From positions 207,541 through 271,540 of the forward strand of contig QUDE01000002.1 of NCBI GenBank assembly GCA_003477405.1: a stretch of DNA of 64,000 nucleotides, in the 5' to 3' direction. Shown piece after piece: positions 8,991 to 17,980 of this stretch. The DNA is from Ruminococcaceae bacterium AM07-15 (GTDB taxonomy: Bacteria; Bacillota; Clostridia; Oscillospirales; Butyricicoccaceae). Every line of letters starts with the position of its first letter. Position 1 is the first letter of the stretch. Position numbers and translations under genes: made by a program. The notes below the pieces were generated by a model that was not told the origin of the DNA, ran no database searches, and worked only from the letters and a program-made list of their open reading frames with translations.

Positions 8991-9575
8991 ATGACACAAA
9001 ATGAACAAATCGGCGCCAGAATCAAAGCTTGCCGGGTGGCCAAAGGACTGACCCTGAAACAGCTGAGCCAGCTTTCCGAGCTTTCGGTGGGGTTTTTATC
9101 CCAGGCGGAGCGAGGTCTGGCGGCCATCAGCCTCAATTCCCTGTATCGCCTGGCCACCGAGCTGGAGGTGGATGTGGGATCTTTCTTTGGCAAGGACCCG
9201 GAAGAGGAAAAACGGGATTCCTTTGTGGTGCGGGGCTATGAGCGCAACTGCCTGCGGGTGACGCCGGAGTTTGTCTGCTATGCCCTGTGTCCCGATCCCA
9301 AGAAATCCGCCATATTCCCGGAGATCTATGAGCTGCGCCCCGGGGCCGGGAAGGGGAAAGAGTTTTTTCAGAATAAACAGGAAGAATACTTATATGTCAT
9401 CGAAGGAGTGCTCCATGCCTGGATCGATGAGCAGGAATACACCCTGTATCCCGGCGACAGCATGTGGATTCCTTCCAACTGCAAGCATAAATGGCAGAAC
9501 AACACTTCCCAGATGGTGAAGATCTTTTCCGTGGGCATCCGGCTGGAGCATCCGCCGGAACAGGCCGATGGTTGA
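8991..9575 (+). CDS. XRE-family transcriptional regulator with C-terminal cupin domain
   Basis: This 194-residue repressor-type protein has an N-terminal helix-turn-helix (about residues 8-62, containing LTLKQLSQLSELSVGFLSQ) and a C-terminal cupin (about 105-190, containing EEYLYVIEGVLHAW and YPGDSMWIPSN). Proteins of this architecture (PuuR/SinR-cupin type) usually sense small metabolites such as polyamines or amino-acid derivatives through the cupin. AAGGAGGGGCCT immediately precedes the ATG. It is divergent from the M20 dipeptidase-MATE pair across 275 bp, so that pair is the most likely regulon. The ligand cannot be told from sequence. Confidence 0.92.
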   Translation: MTQNEQIGARIKACRVAKGLTLKQLSQLSELSVGFLSQAERGLAAISLNSLYRLATELEVDVGSFFGKDPEEEKRDSFVVRGYERNCLRVTPEFVCYALCPDPKKSAIFPEIYELRPGAGKGKEFFQNKQEEYLYVIEGVLHAWIDEQEYTLYPGDSMWIPSNCKHKWQNNTSQMVKIFSVGIRLEHPPEQADG

Positions 9576-9604
9576 CAAATGGGGAAAAACAGGATAAAAT
9601 AAGC

Positions 9605-9880
9605 TCTGTCAAATGCGATGATCGGAAAAAGTAGCAGGAACTCCTGGCTTCAGAGAGGCCGTGGTTGGTGGAAACGGCTGCGAGGATCTTGTGAAATACC
9701 TCCGTGAGCGGGACCCCAAAACCCAGGAAGGGGAGTAGGCGGTCACAGGTGCGCCTGTTACAGCGCAGGAGTGTGTTTGCACTCGTGGAGGCGTCTTTCC
9801 GCAAGGGGGACGCAAATAGAGGTGGTACCGCGGATTTTTCGCCCTCTGCTTATTTTTGGCAGAGGGCGTTTTTGCGTTCC
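9605..9880 (+). promoter_or_regulatory. Tyrosine T-box riboswitch leader of tyrS
   Basis: Hallmarks in order: the distal Stem I signature (CAGAGAGGCC then GTTGGTGGAAAC, about 9652-9674), a putative specifier UAC (Tyr) at 9697-9699, a GCGTC/GACGC hairpin at about 9791-9813, the antiterminator bulge GAGGTGGTACCGCGG at 9819-9833, and a terminator CGCCCTCTGC/GCAGAGGGCG with a T run at 9840-9873. Uncharged tRNA-Tyr would stabilise the antiterminator and allow tyrS transcription. The identity of the downstream gene supports the specifier reading. Confidence 0.93.
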
Positions 9881-9904
9881 TGCCCCCATAGGAGGAATGA
9901 ATCA

Positions 9905-11131
9905 ATGACAGTGTATGAGGAACTGAAAGCCCGAGGCCTTGTGGCCCAGGTGACAAACGAAGAAGAGATCTCCAAGATGATCAACGAAGGCAAAGCGGTG
10001 TTTTACATCGGCTTTGACTGCACAGCCGACAGCCTGACCGCCGGTCATTTCATGGCCCTGACCCTGATGAAGCGGCTGCAGATGGCGGGCAACCGGCCCA
10101 TCGCCTTGATCGGCGGCGGCACTACCATGATCGGCGACCCCTCCGGCCGCACCGATATGCGGAAGATGCTCACCAAGGAGGATATCGATTACAACGCCCA
10201 GTGCTTCAAGCGCCAGATGGAGAAATTCATCGAGTTCGGCGAAGGCAAGGCCAAGATGCTCAACAACGCCGACTGGCTGCTGAAACTGAATTATGTGGAG
10301 CTTCTTCGGGAAGTGGGCGCCTGCTTCTCGGTGAACAATATGCTGCGGGCCAAGTGCTATGAGCAGCGGATGGAAAAGGGTCTGTCCTTCCTGGAATTCA
10401 ACTACATGATCATGCAGTCTTATGACTTTTATCATCTGTTCCAGCACGAAGGCTGCAATATGCAGTTTGGCGGTGACGACCAGTGGAGCAATATGCTGGG
10501 CGGCACCGAGCTGATCCGCAAGAAGCTGGGCAAGGATGCCCACGCCATGACCATCACCCTGCTCACCGACTCCCAGGGCAACAAGATGGGCAAGACCGCA
10601 GGCAACGCCGTGTGGCTGGACCCCAACAAGACATCGCCCTACGAGTTCTACCAGTACTGGCGGAATGTGGGGGATGCCGATGTGCTCAAGTGCATCCGGA
10701 TGCTCACCTTCCTGCCTCTGGAGCAGATCCAGGAGATGGACAGCTGGGAAGGCGCTCAGCTGAACCAGGCCAAGGAGATTCTGGCCTTCGAACTGACCCG
10801 CATGGTTCATGGGGAAGAGGAAGCCCAGAAGGCCCAGGAAGCCTCCCGCGGTCTCTTTGCCGGCGGCGGCGACACCAGCAATATGCCTTCCACCACACTG
10901 ACACCTGCCGATTTGCAGGATGGTGCCATCGGCCTGCTGGATCTGATGGTCAAGTGCGGCCTGACACCTTCCAAGGGCGAGGCCCGGCGTCTGATCACCC
11001 AGGGCGGCGTGCTGGTGAAAGGGGAAAAGGTCACCGATCCCACCGTGCGCTTTACCGCCCAGGATTTTGCTCAGGAATTTATCATCAAGAAGGGCAAAAA
11101 GGTCTTCCATCTGGTGCAGATGGGAGAATAA
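9905..11131 (+). CDS. tyrS: Tyrosyl-tRNA synthetase
   Basis: This 408-residue class I synthetase charges tRNA-Tyr. The nucleotide-binding loop appears as TAGHFMAL (HIGH equivalent) after the IGFDCTADSL tyrosine-pocket strand, and the KMSKS loop appears as NKMGKTAGNAVW. A C-terminal S4-like RNA-binding domain (about residues 340-408) contains KGEARRLITQGGVLV. The ATG at 9905 follows GGAGGAATGA. A longer in-frame extension to 9704 runs back through the T-box leader and is rejected. Expression is controlled by the T-box leader directly upstream. Confidence 0.97.
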   Translation: MTVYEELKARGLVAQVTNEEEISKMINEGKAVFYIGFDCTADSLTAGHFMALTLMKRLQMAGNRPIALIGGGTTMIGDPSGRTDMRKMLTKEDIDYNAQCFKRQMEKFIEFGEGKAKMLNNADWLLKLNYVELLREVGACFSVNNMLRAKCYEQRMEKGLSFLEFNYMIMQSYDFYHLFQHEGCNMQFGGDDQWSNMLGGTELIRKKLGKDAHAMTITLLTDSQGNKMGKTAGNAVWLDPNKTSPYEFYQYWRNVGDADVLKCIRMLTFLPLEQIQEMDSWEGAQLNQAKEILAFELTRMVHGEEEAQKAQEASRGLFAGGGDTSNMPSTTLTPADLQDGAIGLLDLMVKCGLTPSKGEARRLITQGGVLVKGEKVTDPTVRFTAQDFAQEFIIKKGKKVFHLVQMGE

Positions 11132-11138
11132 CAGACAA

Positions 11139-11170
11139 AAAAAGAAGCCCCAAAAGGGCTTCTTTTTTTG
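11139..11170. terminator. Bidirectional terminator, tyrS/queA
   Basis: AAAGAAGCCC pairs with GGGCTTCTTT, with A and T runs on opposite sides, so it can serve tyrS on the plus strand and queA on the minus strand. Confidence 0.88.
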
Positions 11171-11175
11171 TGCGT

Positions 11176-12201
11176 TCAGCAGATGAACATGGCATCGCCA
11201 AAGCTGAAGAACCGGTATTTTTCCTCCACGGCCTGGCGATAGGCATTGAGAATGTTTTCCCGACCGGCCAGAGCGGAAACCAGCATCACCAGAGTGCTCT
11301 CCGGCAGATGGAAATTGGTGATGAGGGCGTCCAGCCCTTTGAAGGTATAGCCGGGATAGATGAAAATGTCGGTGTTGCCTTCCCCGGGGTGGGTCACATG
11401 GTTTTCATCGGTGACGGTTTCCAGAGTACGGCAGGAGGTGGTGCCCACGGCGATGACCCGGTGTCCCGATTGCCGGGTCTGGTTGATGATTTCCGCCGAC
11501 TGGGGGGTGATGAAATACTGTTCCGAATGCATCACATGGTCGGTGATCTCCTCTTCTTTCACCGGGCGGAAGGTGCCCAGGCCCACATGGAGGGTGACGG
11601 GAGCAAAGACCACGCCTTTTTTCCGGATGCGCTCCATCAGCTCCGGGGTGAAGTGGAGCCCGGCGGTGGGGGCGGCAGCGGAACCCGGTTCCCGGCAATA
11701 GACCGTCTGATACCGGTCCGGGTCGGAAAGGTGCTCTTTGATGTAGTGGGGCAGGGGCATTTCCCCCAGTTCCTCCAGAATCTCCAGGAAGATGCCTTCA
11801 TAGTGGAAGGAGATGATCCGGTTGCCTGTTTCCAGCACTTTGTCGATGGTGGCTGTGAGCCGGCCGTCGCCAAAGGTGATGTTGGCCCCTTCTTTCAGCC
11901 GGCGGCCGGGATAGACGATGCACTCCCAGCGGCTGTCTCCCAGGTCTTTCAGGAGCAGCACTTCCACGGCACCGCCGGTGCCGGTTTTTTGCCCATAGAG
12001 CCGGGCCGGGATGACTTTGGTGTCGTTGATCACCAGGCAGTCGCCCTCCTGGAGGTAATCGATGATGTCATAAAAATGCTTGTGCTGCACCTGGCCGGTC
12101 TTTTTGTCCAGCACCATCAGCCGGGAGGTGTCCCGCTTCTCCAGAGGAGTCTGGGCGATCAGTTCTTCGGGAAGGTCGTAGTAAAAATCACTTTTTTTCA
12201 T
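11176..12201 (-). CDS. queA: S-adenosylmethionine:tRNA ribosyltransferase-isomerase
   Basis: QueA, 341 residues and full length, transfers and isomerises the ribosyl group of S-adenosylmethionine onto preQ1 in tRNA to give epoxyqueuosine. The N-terminus ([16 protein letters not shown]) and the central [18 protein letters not shown] and HVGLGTF motifs are characteristic. It starts only 5 bp after the SpoIID-like gene ends on the same strand, so the two are probably co-transcribed. tgt, acting earlier in the same pathway, lies 8 kb away at 19182. Substrate tRNAs include tRNA-Tyr, the substrate of the divergent neighbour TyrS. Confidence 0.97.
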   Translation of the reverse strand: MKKSDFYYDLPEELIAQTPLEKRDTSRLMVLDKKTGQVQHKHFYDIIDYLQEGDCLVINDTKVIPARLYGQKTGTGGAVEVLLLKDLGDSRWECIVYPGRRLKEGANITFGDGRLTATIDKVLETGNRIISFHYEGIFLEILEELGEMPLPHYIKEHLSDPDRYQTVYCREPGSAAAPTAGLHFTPELMERIRKKGVVFAPVTLHVGLGTFRPVKEEEITDHVMHSEQYFITPQSAEIINQTRQSGHRVIAVGTTSCRTLETVTDENHVTHPGEGNTDIFIYPGYTFKGLDALITNFHLPESTLVMLVSALAGRENILNAYRQAVEEKYRFFSFGDAMFIC

Positions 12202-12206
12202 AATTC

Positions 12207-13895
12207 TTATGCAGCAGGTCCTACCTGCACTCCTGTAAAATAAAATTTGATGATATCCTCATAGGAAAATCCCGCATTGGCCATGCCGTTGGCGCCCCAC
12301 TGGCTCAGACCGATGTGGTGGCCGTTGCCCGCGCCGGTGACGGTGTAGGTGCCGCTGCTGGCCTTGGCCTTCTGGGTGGCGGGGATGGAAACCGTGCCGG
12401 AACCGGTGATGGCGGACAGACTGCCGGAATATACCGAACCGATGATCCCGCCTTGGCCGATGGCATACATTCCCGACAGGGAAGAGAAGGGCTGGCCGTT
12501 GATGGTGAAGCCGTCCACATTGCCGCCGCCGGAGCCGGAACCGCCAGAAATGGTATAGCGGTGACTGAGGATGGAAACGCCGTAGGCCGAGCTATTGAGA
12601 ATGGAGCGGGCGCTGGATTTGGAAAAGACCAGGTCCTCGCCGCTGTCCTGCTCCACCGTCAGGCCATCCACATTGCCGTGGGAGGTGGTGTGGCTCACAT
12701 ATACATTGGTCACATTGCCCACCGAATATCCCTTGCTGCGCAGAATGGCAGCCACCGTTTCATTGGTGAAAGTGGCGCTCCAGTTGACGGGGTTTTTGAG
12801 ATAGGTGTCCTCCACGCCCCGGAGATAGGGAACATAGGAAGTCCAGATGTTCTCCACATCCTCGGTGGAGCCGCCGCTGGAAGCGTGGTAATAGGCCTGG
12901 GCGATCTGGCCGTCATAGAGGATATACTGGCCATAGACGGCATCCACGGCGCTGTCCGAATTGGCGTTGGCGGCGTTGGTGCCCTGGTAGACCTGGCAGT
13001 CGGTGGAATTGCACAGGTCAAAGCCCTGGGAAGAATGCTTGCCCAGGCTGTTCATGGAGTAGGACTTGGTGCACAGGGCCTGGGCCTTCAGGGCTTCCAC
13101 AGGCCAGGAGGCACTCATTTCATAAGGGATGACCCCTTTGACATAATCGGTCAGTCCCACCACATTGATGACCGTCAGGTCGTTGCCCTGCATCCGCTTG
13201 TATTCAAAAGCACCGTAGTATTTGAAGCCCTTGAACCAGGTCTGGGTCTTGGCGGCCCCCATGGGCTGGATGCCCAGGTAGTTCCCGCCGCTGTCCAGCT
13301 CAAACAGGATGGTGTTGGTGCCGGTCTTGGTGACAGTATAACAGCTTTCGCTGTATCCGCACACACTCACTGCCCCGGCCTGGGCCGAAACGGCGCTTTG
13401 GGCCGCCTGGGCCTCCGAAGTGGAGGAATACTGGCCGATGCGCACCACATAGTTGCCGTTTACATAGGCAGGGAAGGCTCCCAGAGAAGAAAGGGACTGG
13501 GCAAAATTCTGGGCTTCCGATGCCGAAGAGAAGGTGCGGCTGGTTTGCAGGTGATAGGGCCGGATGACGGTATGATAGGAGGCCGGGGCCACATCATAGT
13601 AGTCCTTTTCTCCATTGATATACAGCTGCTTGTCCTTGACCACGGTGATCTCCACTGTGGAGGTCTCCAGCAGGGAGACGAATTGATCCCCGGAAAAATA
13701 CCCCAACCGGTAGCCGCTTCCGTAGCCGGTCACATTCTGCAGATTGGCGGCAGGCAGGCCGTTGGAGCCATAATACAGGCCGATGCGCAAAGTGGGGTCG
13801 GCGGCTGCGGCCCGGACAGGCGGGGAAGTTCCCCAGGAAACCAGCAAAAGGGCTGTCAAAAATAAGGAAAGAATGGATTTTTTTCGTTTGTTCAT
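12207..13895 (-). CDS. SpoIID/LytB domain protein with SPOR-like repeat
   Basis: This is a 562-residue exported protein. A signal peptide (basic start, hydrophobic [14 protein letters not shown]) ends near residue 30. A SPOR-like region of about residues 115-190 contains [15 protein letters not shown], typical of septal peptidoglycan binding. The SpoIID/LytB domain (about 225-400) contains [22 protein letters not shown], interrupted here to its core [17 protein letters not shown], and a [17 protein letters not shown] segment. The C-terminus holds the [15 protein letters not shown] motif of SpoIID proteins. SpoIID enzymes are lytic transglycosylases acting on denuded glycan during engulfment; the SPOR module suggests a septal role. 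It has its own consensus promoter. Confidence 0.92.
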   Translation of the reverse strand: MNKRKKSILSLFLTALLLVSWGTSPPVRAAAADPTLRIGLYYGSNGLPAANLQNVTGYGSGYRLGYFSGDQFVSLLETSTVEITVVKDKQLYINGEKDYYDVAPASYHTVIRPYHLQTSRTFSSASEAQNFAQSLSSLGAFPAYVNGNYVVRIGQYSSTSEAQAAQSAVSAQAGAVSVCGYSESCYTVTKTGTNTILFELDSGGNYLGIQPMGAAKTQTWFKGFKYYGAFEYKRMQGNDLTVINVVGLTDYVKGVIPYEMSASWPVEALKAQALCTKSYSMNSLGKHSSQGFDLCNSTDCQVYQGTNAANANSDSAVDAVYGQYILYDGQIAQAYYHASSGGSTEDVENIWTSYVPYLRGVEDTYLKNPVNWSATFTNETVAAILRSKGYSVGNVTNVYVSHTTSHGNVDGLTVEQDSGEDLVFSKSSARSILNSSAYGVSILSHRYTISGGSGSGGGNVDGFTINGQPFSSLSGMYAIGQGGIIGSVYSGSLSAITGSGTVSIPATQKAKASSGTYTVTGAGNGHHIGLSQWGANGMANAGFSYEDIIKFYFTGVQVGPAA

Positions 13896-13933
13896 GTGTT
13901 TTCTCCCTATGCGCTAGCGAAACATACAAAGAA

Positions 13934-13962
13934 ATTATACCGCAAATCCTTTTTCGATTCAA
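13934..13962 (-). promoter_or_regulatory. Promoter of the SpoIID-like/queA unit
   Basis: On the minus strand, TTGAAT (13957-13962) and TATAAT (13934-13939) are spaced by 17 bp, about 40 bp upstream of the SpoIID-like start. This is a vegetative sigma-A pattern. Confidence 0.75.
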
Positions 13963-13975
13963 CCACTGCCAGCAC

Positions 13976-14004
13976 TTGCTGGAAAGTGGCTTATTTTGTA
14001 TAAT
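13976..14004 (+). promoter_or_regulatory. Promoter of the metallo-hydrolase/kinase unit
   Basis: TTGCTG at 13976-13981 and TATAAT at 13999-14004 are spaced by 17 bp on the plus strand, about 55 bp upstream of the start at 14060. Confidence 0.72.
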
Positions 14005-14059
14005 AAAAGAAAGGAATGCAGACCGATTCGCTCTTTGAACAGAGACAAGGAGAAACCAT

Positions 14060-15658
14060 ATGAAATTGACTTTTATCGGCGCTGCTCATGAAGTCACCGG
14101 CAGTTGCAGTCTGCTGGAGGTGAATGGGCAGAATGTGCTCATCGACTATGGCATGGAACAGGGGCAGGACACCTATGTGAACATCGGCCTGCCCATTGCT
14201 CCCAGCCAGGTGGATATGGTGATCCTCACCCATGCCCACATCGATCATGCCGGGCTTTTGCCCCTTTTGTACCGCCAGGGGTTCCGGGGAAAGGTCCATG
14301 CCACCACAGCCACTTGCCAGCTGTGTGACATCATGCTGCGGGACAGCGCCCATATTCAGATGTTCGAAGCAGAATGGCGCAACCGGAAAGCACGCCGCTC
14401 CGGCGGGGAAGAATATATGCCTTTGTATGAAATGGAGGACGCCGAAGGGGTATTGGAGCTGTTTTGCTCCCATCCTTACGGCAGCCGGTTCACTGCGGCC
14501 CCAGGGGTGGATGTGCGCTTTGTGGACGCCGGGCACCTGCTGGGCTCTTCCAGCATCGAGCTGTGGCTCACCGAAGAGGACCAGGAACGGAAAATCGTCT
14601 TTTCCGGGGACATCGGCAACACCGGCAAACCCATTCTCAACGATCCCCAGTACATTCTCCAGGCCGATTATGTGGTGATGGAATCCACCTATGGCGACCG
14701 GAGCCACGGGGAAAAGCCCGATTACATCACCGCCTTGACCCAAGTGCTCCAGGAGACCTTTGACCGGGGCGGCAGCGTGGTCATTCCCTCCTTTGCGGTG
14801 GGGCGCACCCAAGAGCTTTTATATTTCCTCCACAAGATCCGCCGGGATGGACTGATCCGGGGCCACGATGATTTCCCCGTCTATCTGGATAGCCCCCTGG
14901 CCATCGAAGCCACCCACATCTACCGGGAGAATATGCTAGGCAATTTTGACGAAGAAGCCATGGAAATGGTGCATCGGGGAGAAAATCCCCTGACTTTTCC
15001 CGGCCTGATCACCACGGTGACGGCGGAAGAATCCAAAGCCATCAATTTTGATGAGCGGTGTAAGGTGATTCTGTCGGCCAGCGGAATGTGTGAAGCGGGG
15101 CGTATCCGCCACCATCTGAAGCACAATCTGTGGCGGCGGGAAAACACCATCCTGTTCGTGGGCTATCAGGCCAAAAACACCCTGGGCCGGGCACTGTTTG
15201 ACGGAGCCAAACGGGTGCGGCTGTTTGGGGAGGACATCCAGGTGAACGCCCACATCAAAAGCCTGGCGGGCATCAGCGGCCATGCCGATGTGGACGGCCT
15301 GATCCGCTGGCTCCAGTATTTTTCTCCCAAGCCCCGGCTGGTGTTTGTCCAGCACGGGGAAGCCCAGGTGTGCGAGCAGTTTGCCGAGCGGCTGCGCACC
15401 CAGCTGCACTATGCCGCCGAAGCGCCATACAGCGGCTCCAGTTATGACCTTCTGAACGGGGCCTGGGCCCATCTCCATTCGCCGGTGCTGGTGCCGGTGC
15501 GCCGGGGCAAGCAAAAGCCCTCCCTGGCCATGGCACGGCTCAAGGCCGCTTTGCAGCGGCTCACCGATCTGGTGGAACAGAGCCAGGGAAGGGCCAACAA
15601 GGACCTGGCCCGCCTGGCCGACCGCATCCAGGAACTTTGCGACAAATGGGAGAAATAA
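14060..15658 (+). CDS. Metallo-beta-lactamase fold, beta-CASP RNA-processing-type hydrolase
   Basis: This 532-residue protein has the two-part architecture of RNase J/CPSF-like enzymes. The metallo-beta-lactamase part begins with FIGAAHEVTGSCSLLE and carries the metal motif LTHAHIDHAG at about residues 57-66, with later metal residues in DAGHLLGSSSIEL and SGDIGNTGKP. The beta-CASP insertion contains YLDSPLAIEATHIYR and SASGMCEAGRIRHHL, and a final metal His is in ISGHADVDGL. It is probably a ribonuclease or exonuclease, but could be a structural relative. It starts with an AAGGAG site and is followed 4 bp later by the nucleoside kinase gene. The ysh1-like bacterial subgroup has no settled function. 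Confidence 0.9.
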   Translation: MKLTFIGAAHEVTGSCSLLEVNGQNVLIDYGMEQGQDTYVNIGLPIAPSQVDMVILTHAHIDHAGLLPLLYRQGFRGKVHATTATCQLCDIMLRDSAHIQMFEAEWRNRKARRSGGEEYMPLYEMEDAEGVLELFCSHPYGSRFTAAPGVDVRFVDAGHLLGSSSIELWLTEEDQERKIVFSGDIGNTGKPILNDPQYILQADYVVMESTYGDRSHGEKPDYITALTQVLQETFDRGGSVVIPSFAVGRTQELLYFLHKIRRDGLIRGHDDFPVYLDSPLAIEATHIYRENMLGNFDEEAMEMVHRGENPLTFPGLITTVTAEESKAINFDERCKVILSASGMCEAGRIRHHLKHNLWRRENTILFVGYQAKNTLGRALFDGAKRVRLFGEDIQVNAHIKSLAGISGHADVDGLIRWLQYFSPKPRLVFVQHGEAQVCEQFAERLRTQLHYAAEAPYSGSSYDLLNGAWAHLHSPVLVPVRRGKQKPSLAMARLKAALQRLTDLVEQSQGRANKDLARLADRIQELCDKWEK

Positions 15659-15662
15659 ACCG

Positions 15663-16577
15663 ATGAATATCACTTTTTATTCCATGGAAAAACTGCGCCG
15701 GCAGCTGGAAGAAAACCAGGAGGAGTTTATCGCTTTCTGCGAAGAGGAAAGCCGGGAAAAGCCCCGCAAACTGGCCCGGCAGCTGGCAAAGCACAAAGGA
15801 CAGCCGGTGGTGCTTCTCTGCGGGCCCTCCGGCTCGGGCAAGACCACCACGGCCAGCCGTCTGGCGGGGGAGCTGCACGCACTGGGCTTTCCGGCCCGGG
15901 CCATCTCCATGGACCATTACTTTCTGCCGGCCATCAACCCTGATGTGCCCCGGGACAAAAACGGAGAGATCGATTTTGAATCCCCCTACCGGCTGGACAT
16001 TTCCCTGCTTTCCAAACAGATGGAGGACATTTTCGCCTGCCGTCCCACCTATGTGCCTTATTATGATTTTCCCACTCAAAGCCGTAAGCCGGGGTTTTTG
16101 TTCCAGCGTCAGCCCGACGAGTTTGTGATTTTTGAGGGCATCCATGCGTTGAATCCCCTGGTCACCGGGGCGGCCTTGGATTTTTCCAGCCGGATCTATA
16201 TCAGCGTGCGCACCCGTCTGCGTTTTGAAAACGGGGAGTGTCTCCATCCCTCCCACATCCGGCTGATGCGCCGTCTGCTGCGGGACAGCCGCTACCGGGG
16301 CCGCAGCTTTTTGGAGACCATGGACCTTCTGCCTTCGGTGACGGCCGGGGAGGAAGATCATATCCTGCCCTTCAAGCGCTTTGCCGATTATGAGCTGGAT
16401 TCCTTTATGCCCTATGAAGGAGCGGTCTATGCCAGCTTGCTTACAGGGGAAAATTTGCCCCAGCATCGTCTCACCGGAAAGCTCCGGCGGTTTTTGGAAT
16501 TTCTGCCCTCCCTTTCCCAGGAGAATGTGCCTGGCGATTCCCTTTTGCGGGAATTCATCGGCGAGATAGAGGAATGA
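15663..16577 (+). CDS. Uridine kinase-like / phosphoribulokinase-family P-loop kinase
   Basis: This 304-residue P-loop kinase has Walker A LLCGPSGSGKTTTASRLA at about residues 51-68. Next come a SMDHYFLPA segment typical of uridine/phosphoribulokinase enzymes, the acidic DGEIDFESPYRLD-like stretch (here NGEIDFESP) and an FEGIHALNP motif, which is the usual Walker B-like strand of this family. It lacks the long N-terminal TGS/thr-RS-like region found in some clostridial nucleoside kinases. The gene starts 4 bp after the beta-CASP hydrolase and must share its transcript. The acceptor is probably a nucleoside, but it is not proven. Confidence 0.85.
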   Translation: MNITFYSMEKLRRQLEENQEEFIAFCEEESREKPRKLARQLAKHKGQPVVLLCGPSGSGKTTTASRLAGELHALGFPARAISMDHYFLPAINPDVPRDKNGEIDFESPYRLDISLLSKQMEDIFACRPTYVPYYDFPTQSRKPGFLFQRQPDEFVIFEGIHALNPLVTGAALDFSSRIYISVRTRLRFENGECLHPSHIRLMRRLLRDSRYRGRSFLETMDLLPSVTAGEEDHILPFKRFADYELDSFMPYEGAVYASLLTGENLPQHRLTGKLRRFLEFLPSLSQENVPGDSLLREFIGEIEE

Positions 16578-16613
16578 TTTTTTCTCCGGCCTCTTTTATG
16601 AGGGAGCGGGATG

Positions 16614-16622
16614 TGCTATAAT
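16614..16622 (+). promoter_or_regulatory. Extended -10 promoter of the M20 peptidase gene
   Basis: TGCTATAAT on the plus strand, a TGn-extended -10, lies about 45 bp before the chosen start. It places the transcript start near 16629, which excludes an in-frame ATG at 16611 as the translation start. Confidence 0.6.
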
Positions 16623-16667
16623 CAAACTGTTGCGGCCCTTTGGCCGCCGGAAAGGATGAGCGTTTTT

Positions 16668-17915
16668 ATGCAGCGACATGAAATTTGGAAGATCATCGAT
16701 GAGCGGCAGGAGGACCTGATCCGCTTTTGTCAGGATGTCATTCGCATCCCTTCGGAGAACCCTCCCGGCGATGTGGAGGATGTGACCAAGTTTATCTGCG
16801 ATTTCCTGGATACATACCATATTCCCTATGAAATCGTCCGCCCGGTGCCCGGATGCCCCAACATTCTGGCCACCTTCGGCAAAAAAGGGGGCAAGCGGGT
16901 AGTGTTCAACGGCCACTGCGATGTGGTGCCCGCCGGAGACGAGAGCAAGTGGGATTTCCCGCCCTATTCCGGGGAGATCAAAGACGGCCGTATTCTGGGA
17001 AGAGGCACTTCCGATATGAAGTGCGGTCTGGCTTCTTCTCTTTTTGCCATTGCCATGCTGGCCCAGCACAACGCCGAGCTCAGCGGTGAGATTCTATATA
17101 CCATCGTGCCCGATGAGGAGACCGGCGGATACCATGGCACCCAGTGGCTCTTTGAGCATGGATACATCAAAGGGGACTGGGGCATCGTGCCCGAACCCAC
17201 CGGTTTTGACAACATCGAGGTGGGGCAGAAGGGCAACCTGGGCATTCATCTGACTCTCACCGGCCGCAGTGCTCACGGGAGCCTGGCTCCCTATGTGGGC
17301 CAAAGCGCCGTGGAGGATATGATGGAGCTGTGCCAGGCCCTGAAGGAGCTGCGGGAGATCCACGGCAGCTACGATGGAGAGATTGCCCAGGTGATGGAGG
17401 TGTCCAAGCAGGCCATCCGGGATATCCAGAAGGTGCCCGGGGTGGAAAACTGCATGGATCATGTGACGGTGAACTTCGGCGTCATCCAGGGCGGCACCAA
17501 GTACAACATGGTGGCCGACAGCTGCCAGGTGGACATCGACTGCCGGGTGCCCATCGGCGTAGACGGTGAGCAGGTGCAGCAGAAGGTGGCCGAAATCATC
17601 GGGCGTCTGGGTCTTGCCGATCGGTGCAAAGCAGAGTACCGGGGCGGCCGCACCGGAAACTACTGCTCCATCAATGATCCCATCGTCCTTTCGGCCCGGC
17701 GGTGCGCCAAGGAGCTGATGGACATCGATCTGATCGCCGCTTATCAGTGGGCCAGCAGCGATACCCGGTATTTCCGGGAAGCGGGGATCTCCACCATCCA
17801 GTATGGCCCCTCCAATGCCGAAGGCATCCATACCTACAATGAGACGGTGGATGTGAAAGATGTGATCTCGGCCTGCAAGATGTACGCCGGCATGATCCTG
17901 GATCTGATCGGTTAA
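16668..17915 (+). CDS. M20 family deacylase/peptidase (ArgE/DapE-like)
   Basis: This 415-residue cytoplasmic zinc hydrolase carries FNGHCDVVPAGD (metal His and catalytic Asp), GRGTSDMKCG (bridging metal Asp), PDEETGGYHG (catalytic Glu pair) and a metal site in GIVPEPTG. A dimerisation domain sits between about residues 175 and 295 and contains the active-site RSAHGSLAP His. Family members hydrolyse N-acyl amino acids or succinyl-diaminopimelate; the substrate here is open. Start choice is uncertain: ATG at 16668 (AAAGGATG 11 bases upstream) or ATG at 16656. An earlier in-frame ATG at 16611 overlaps the promoter. A terminator follows. Confidence 0.9.
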   Translation: MQRHEIWKIIDERQEDLIRFCQDVIRIPSENPPGDVEDVTKFICDFLDTYHIPYEIVRPVPGCPNILATFGKKGGKRVVFNGHCDVVPAGDESKWDFPPYSGEIKDGRILGRGTSDMKCGLASSLFAIAMLAQHNAELSGEILYTIVPDEETGGYHGTQWLFEHGYIKGDWGIVPEPTGFDNIEVGQKGNLGIHLTLTGRSAHGSLAPYVGQSAVEDMMELCQALKELREIHGSYDGEIAQVMEVSKQAIRDIQKVPGVENCMDHVTVNFGVIQGGTKYNMVADSCQVDIDCRVPIGVDGEQVQQKVAEIIGRLGLADRCKAEYRGGRTGNYCSINDPIVLSARRCAKELMDIDLIAAYQWASSDTRYFREAGISTIQYGPSNAEGIHTYNETVDVKDVISACKMYAGMILDLIG

Positions 17916-17927
17916 GGAAGCAATGCC

Positions 17928-17953
17928 AAAAAGCGCCGGAAAGGCGCTTTTTT
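17928..17953 (+). terminator. Intrinsic terminator after the M20 peptidase gene
   Basis: AAAAAGCGCC pairs with GGCGCTTTTT, followed by one further T. It sits 12 bp after the stop codon. Confidence 0.85.
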
Positions 17954-17980
17954 GGTGAAGAGGCGAAGAAAGGGGCAAAG

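Noticed and set aside
9704..9904. N-terminal extension of tyrS to an ATG at 9704
   Set aside because: The extension runs through the T-box specifier region and terminator; the real start has a GGAGGA site at about 9891.
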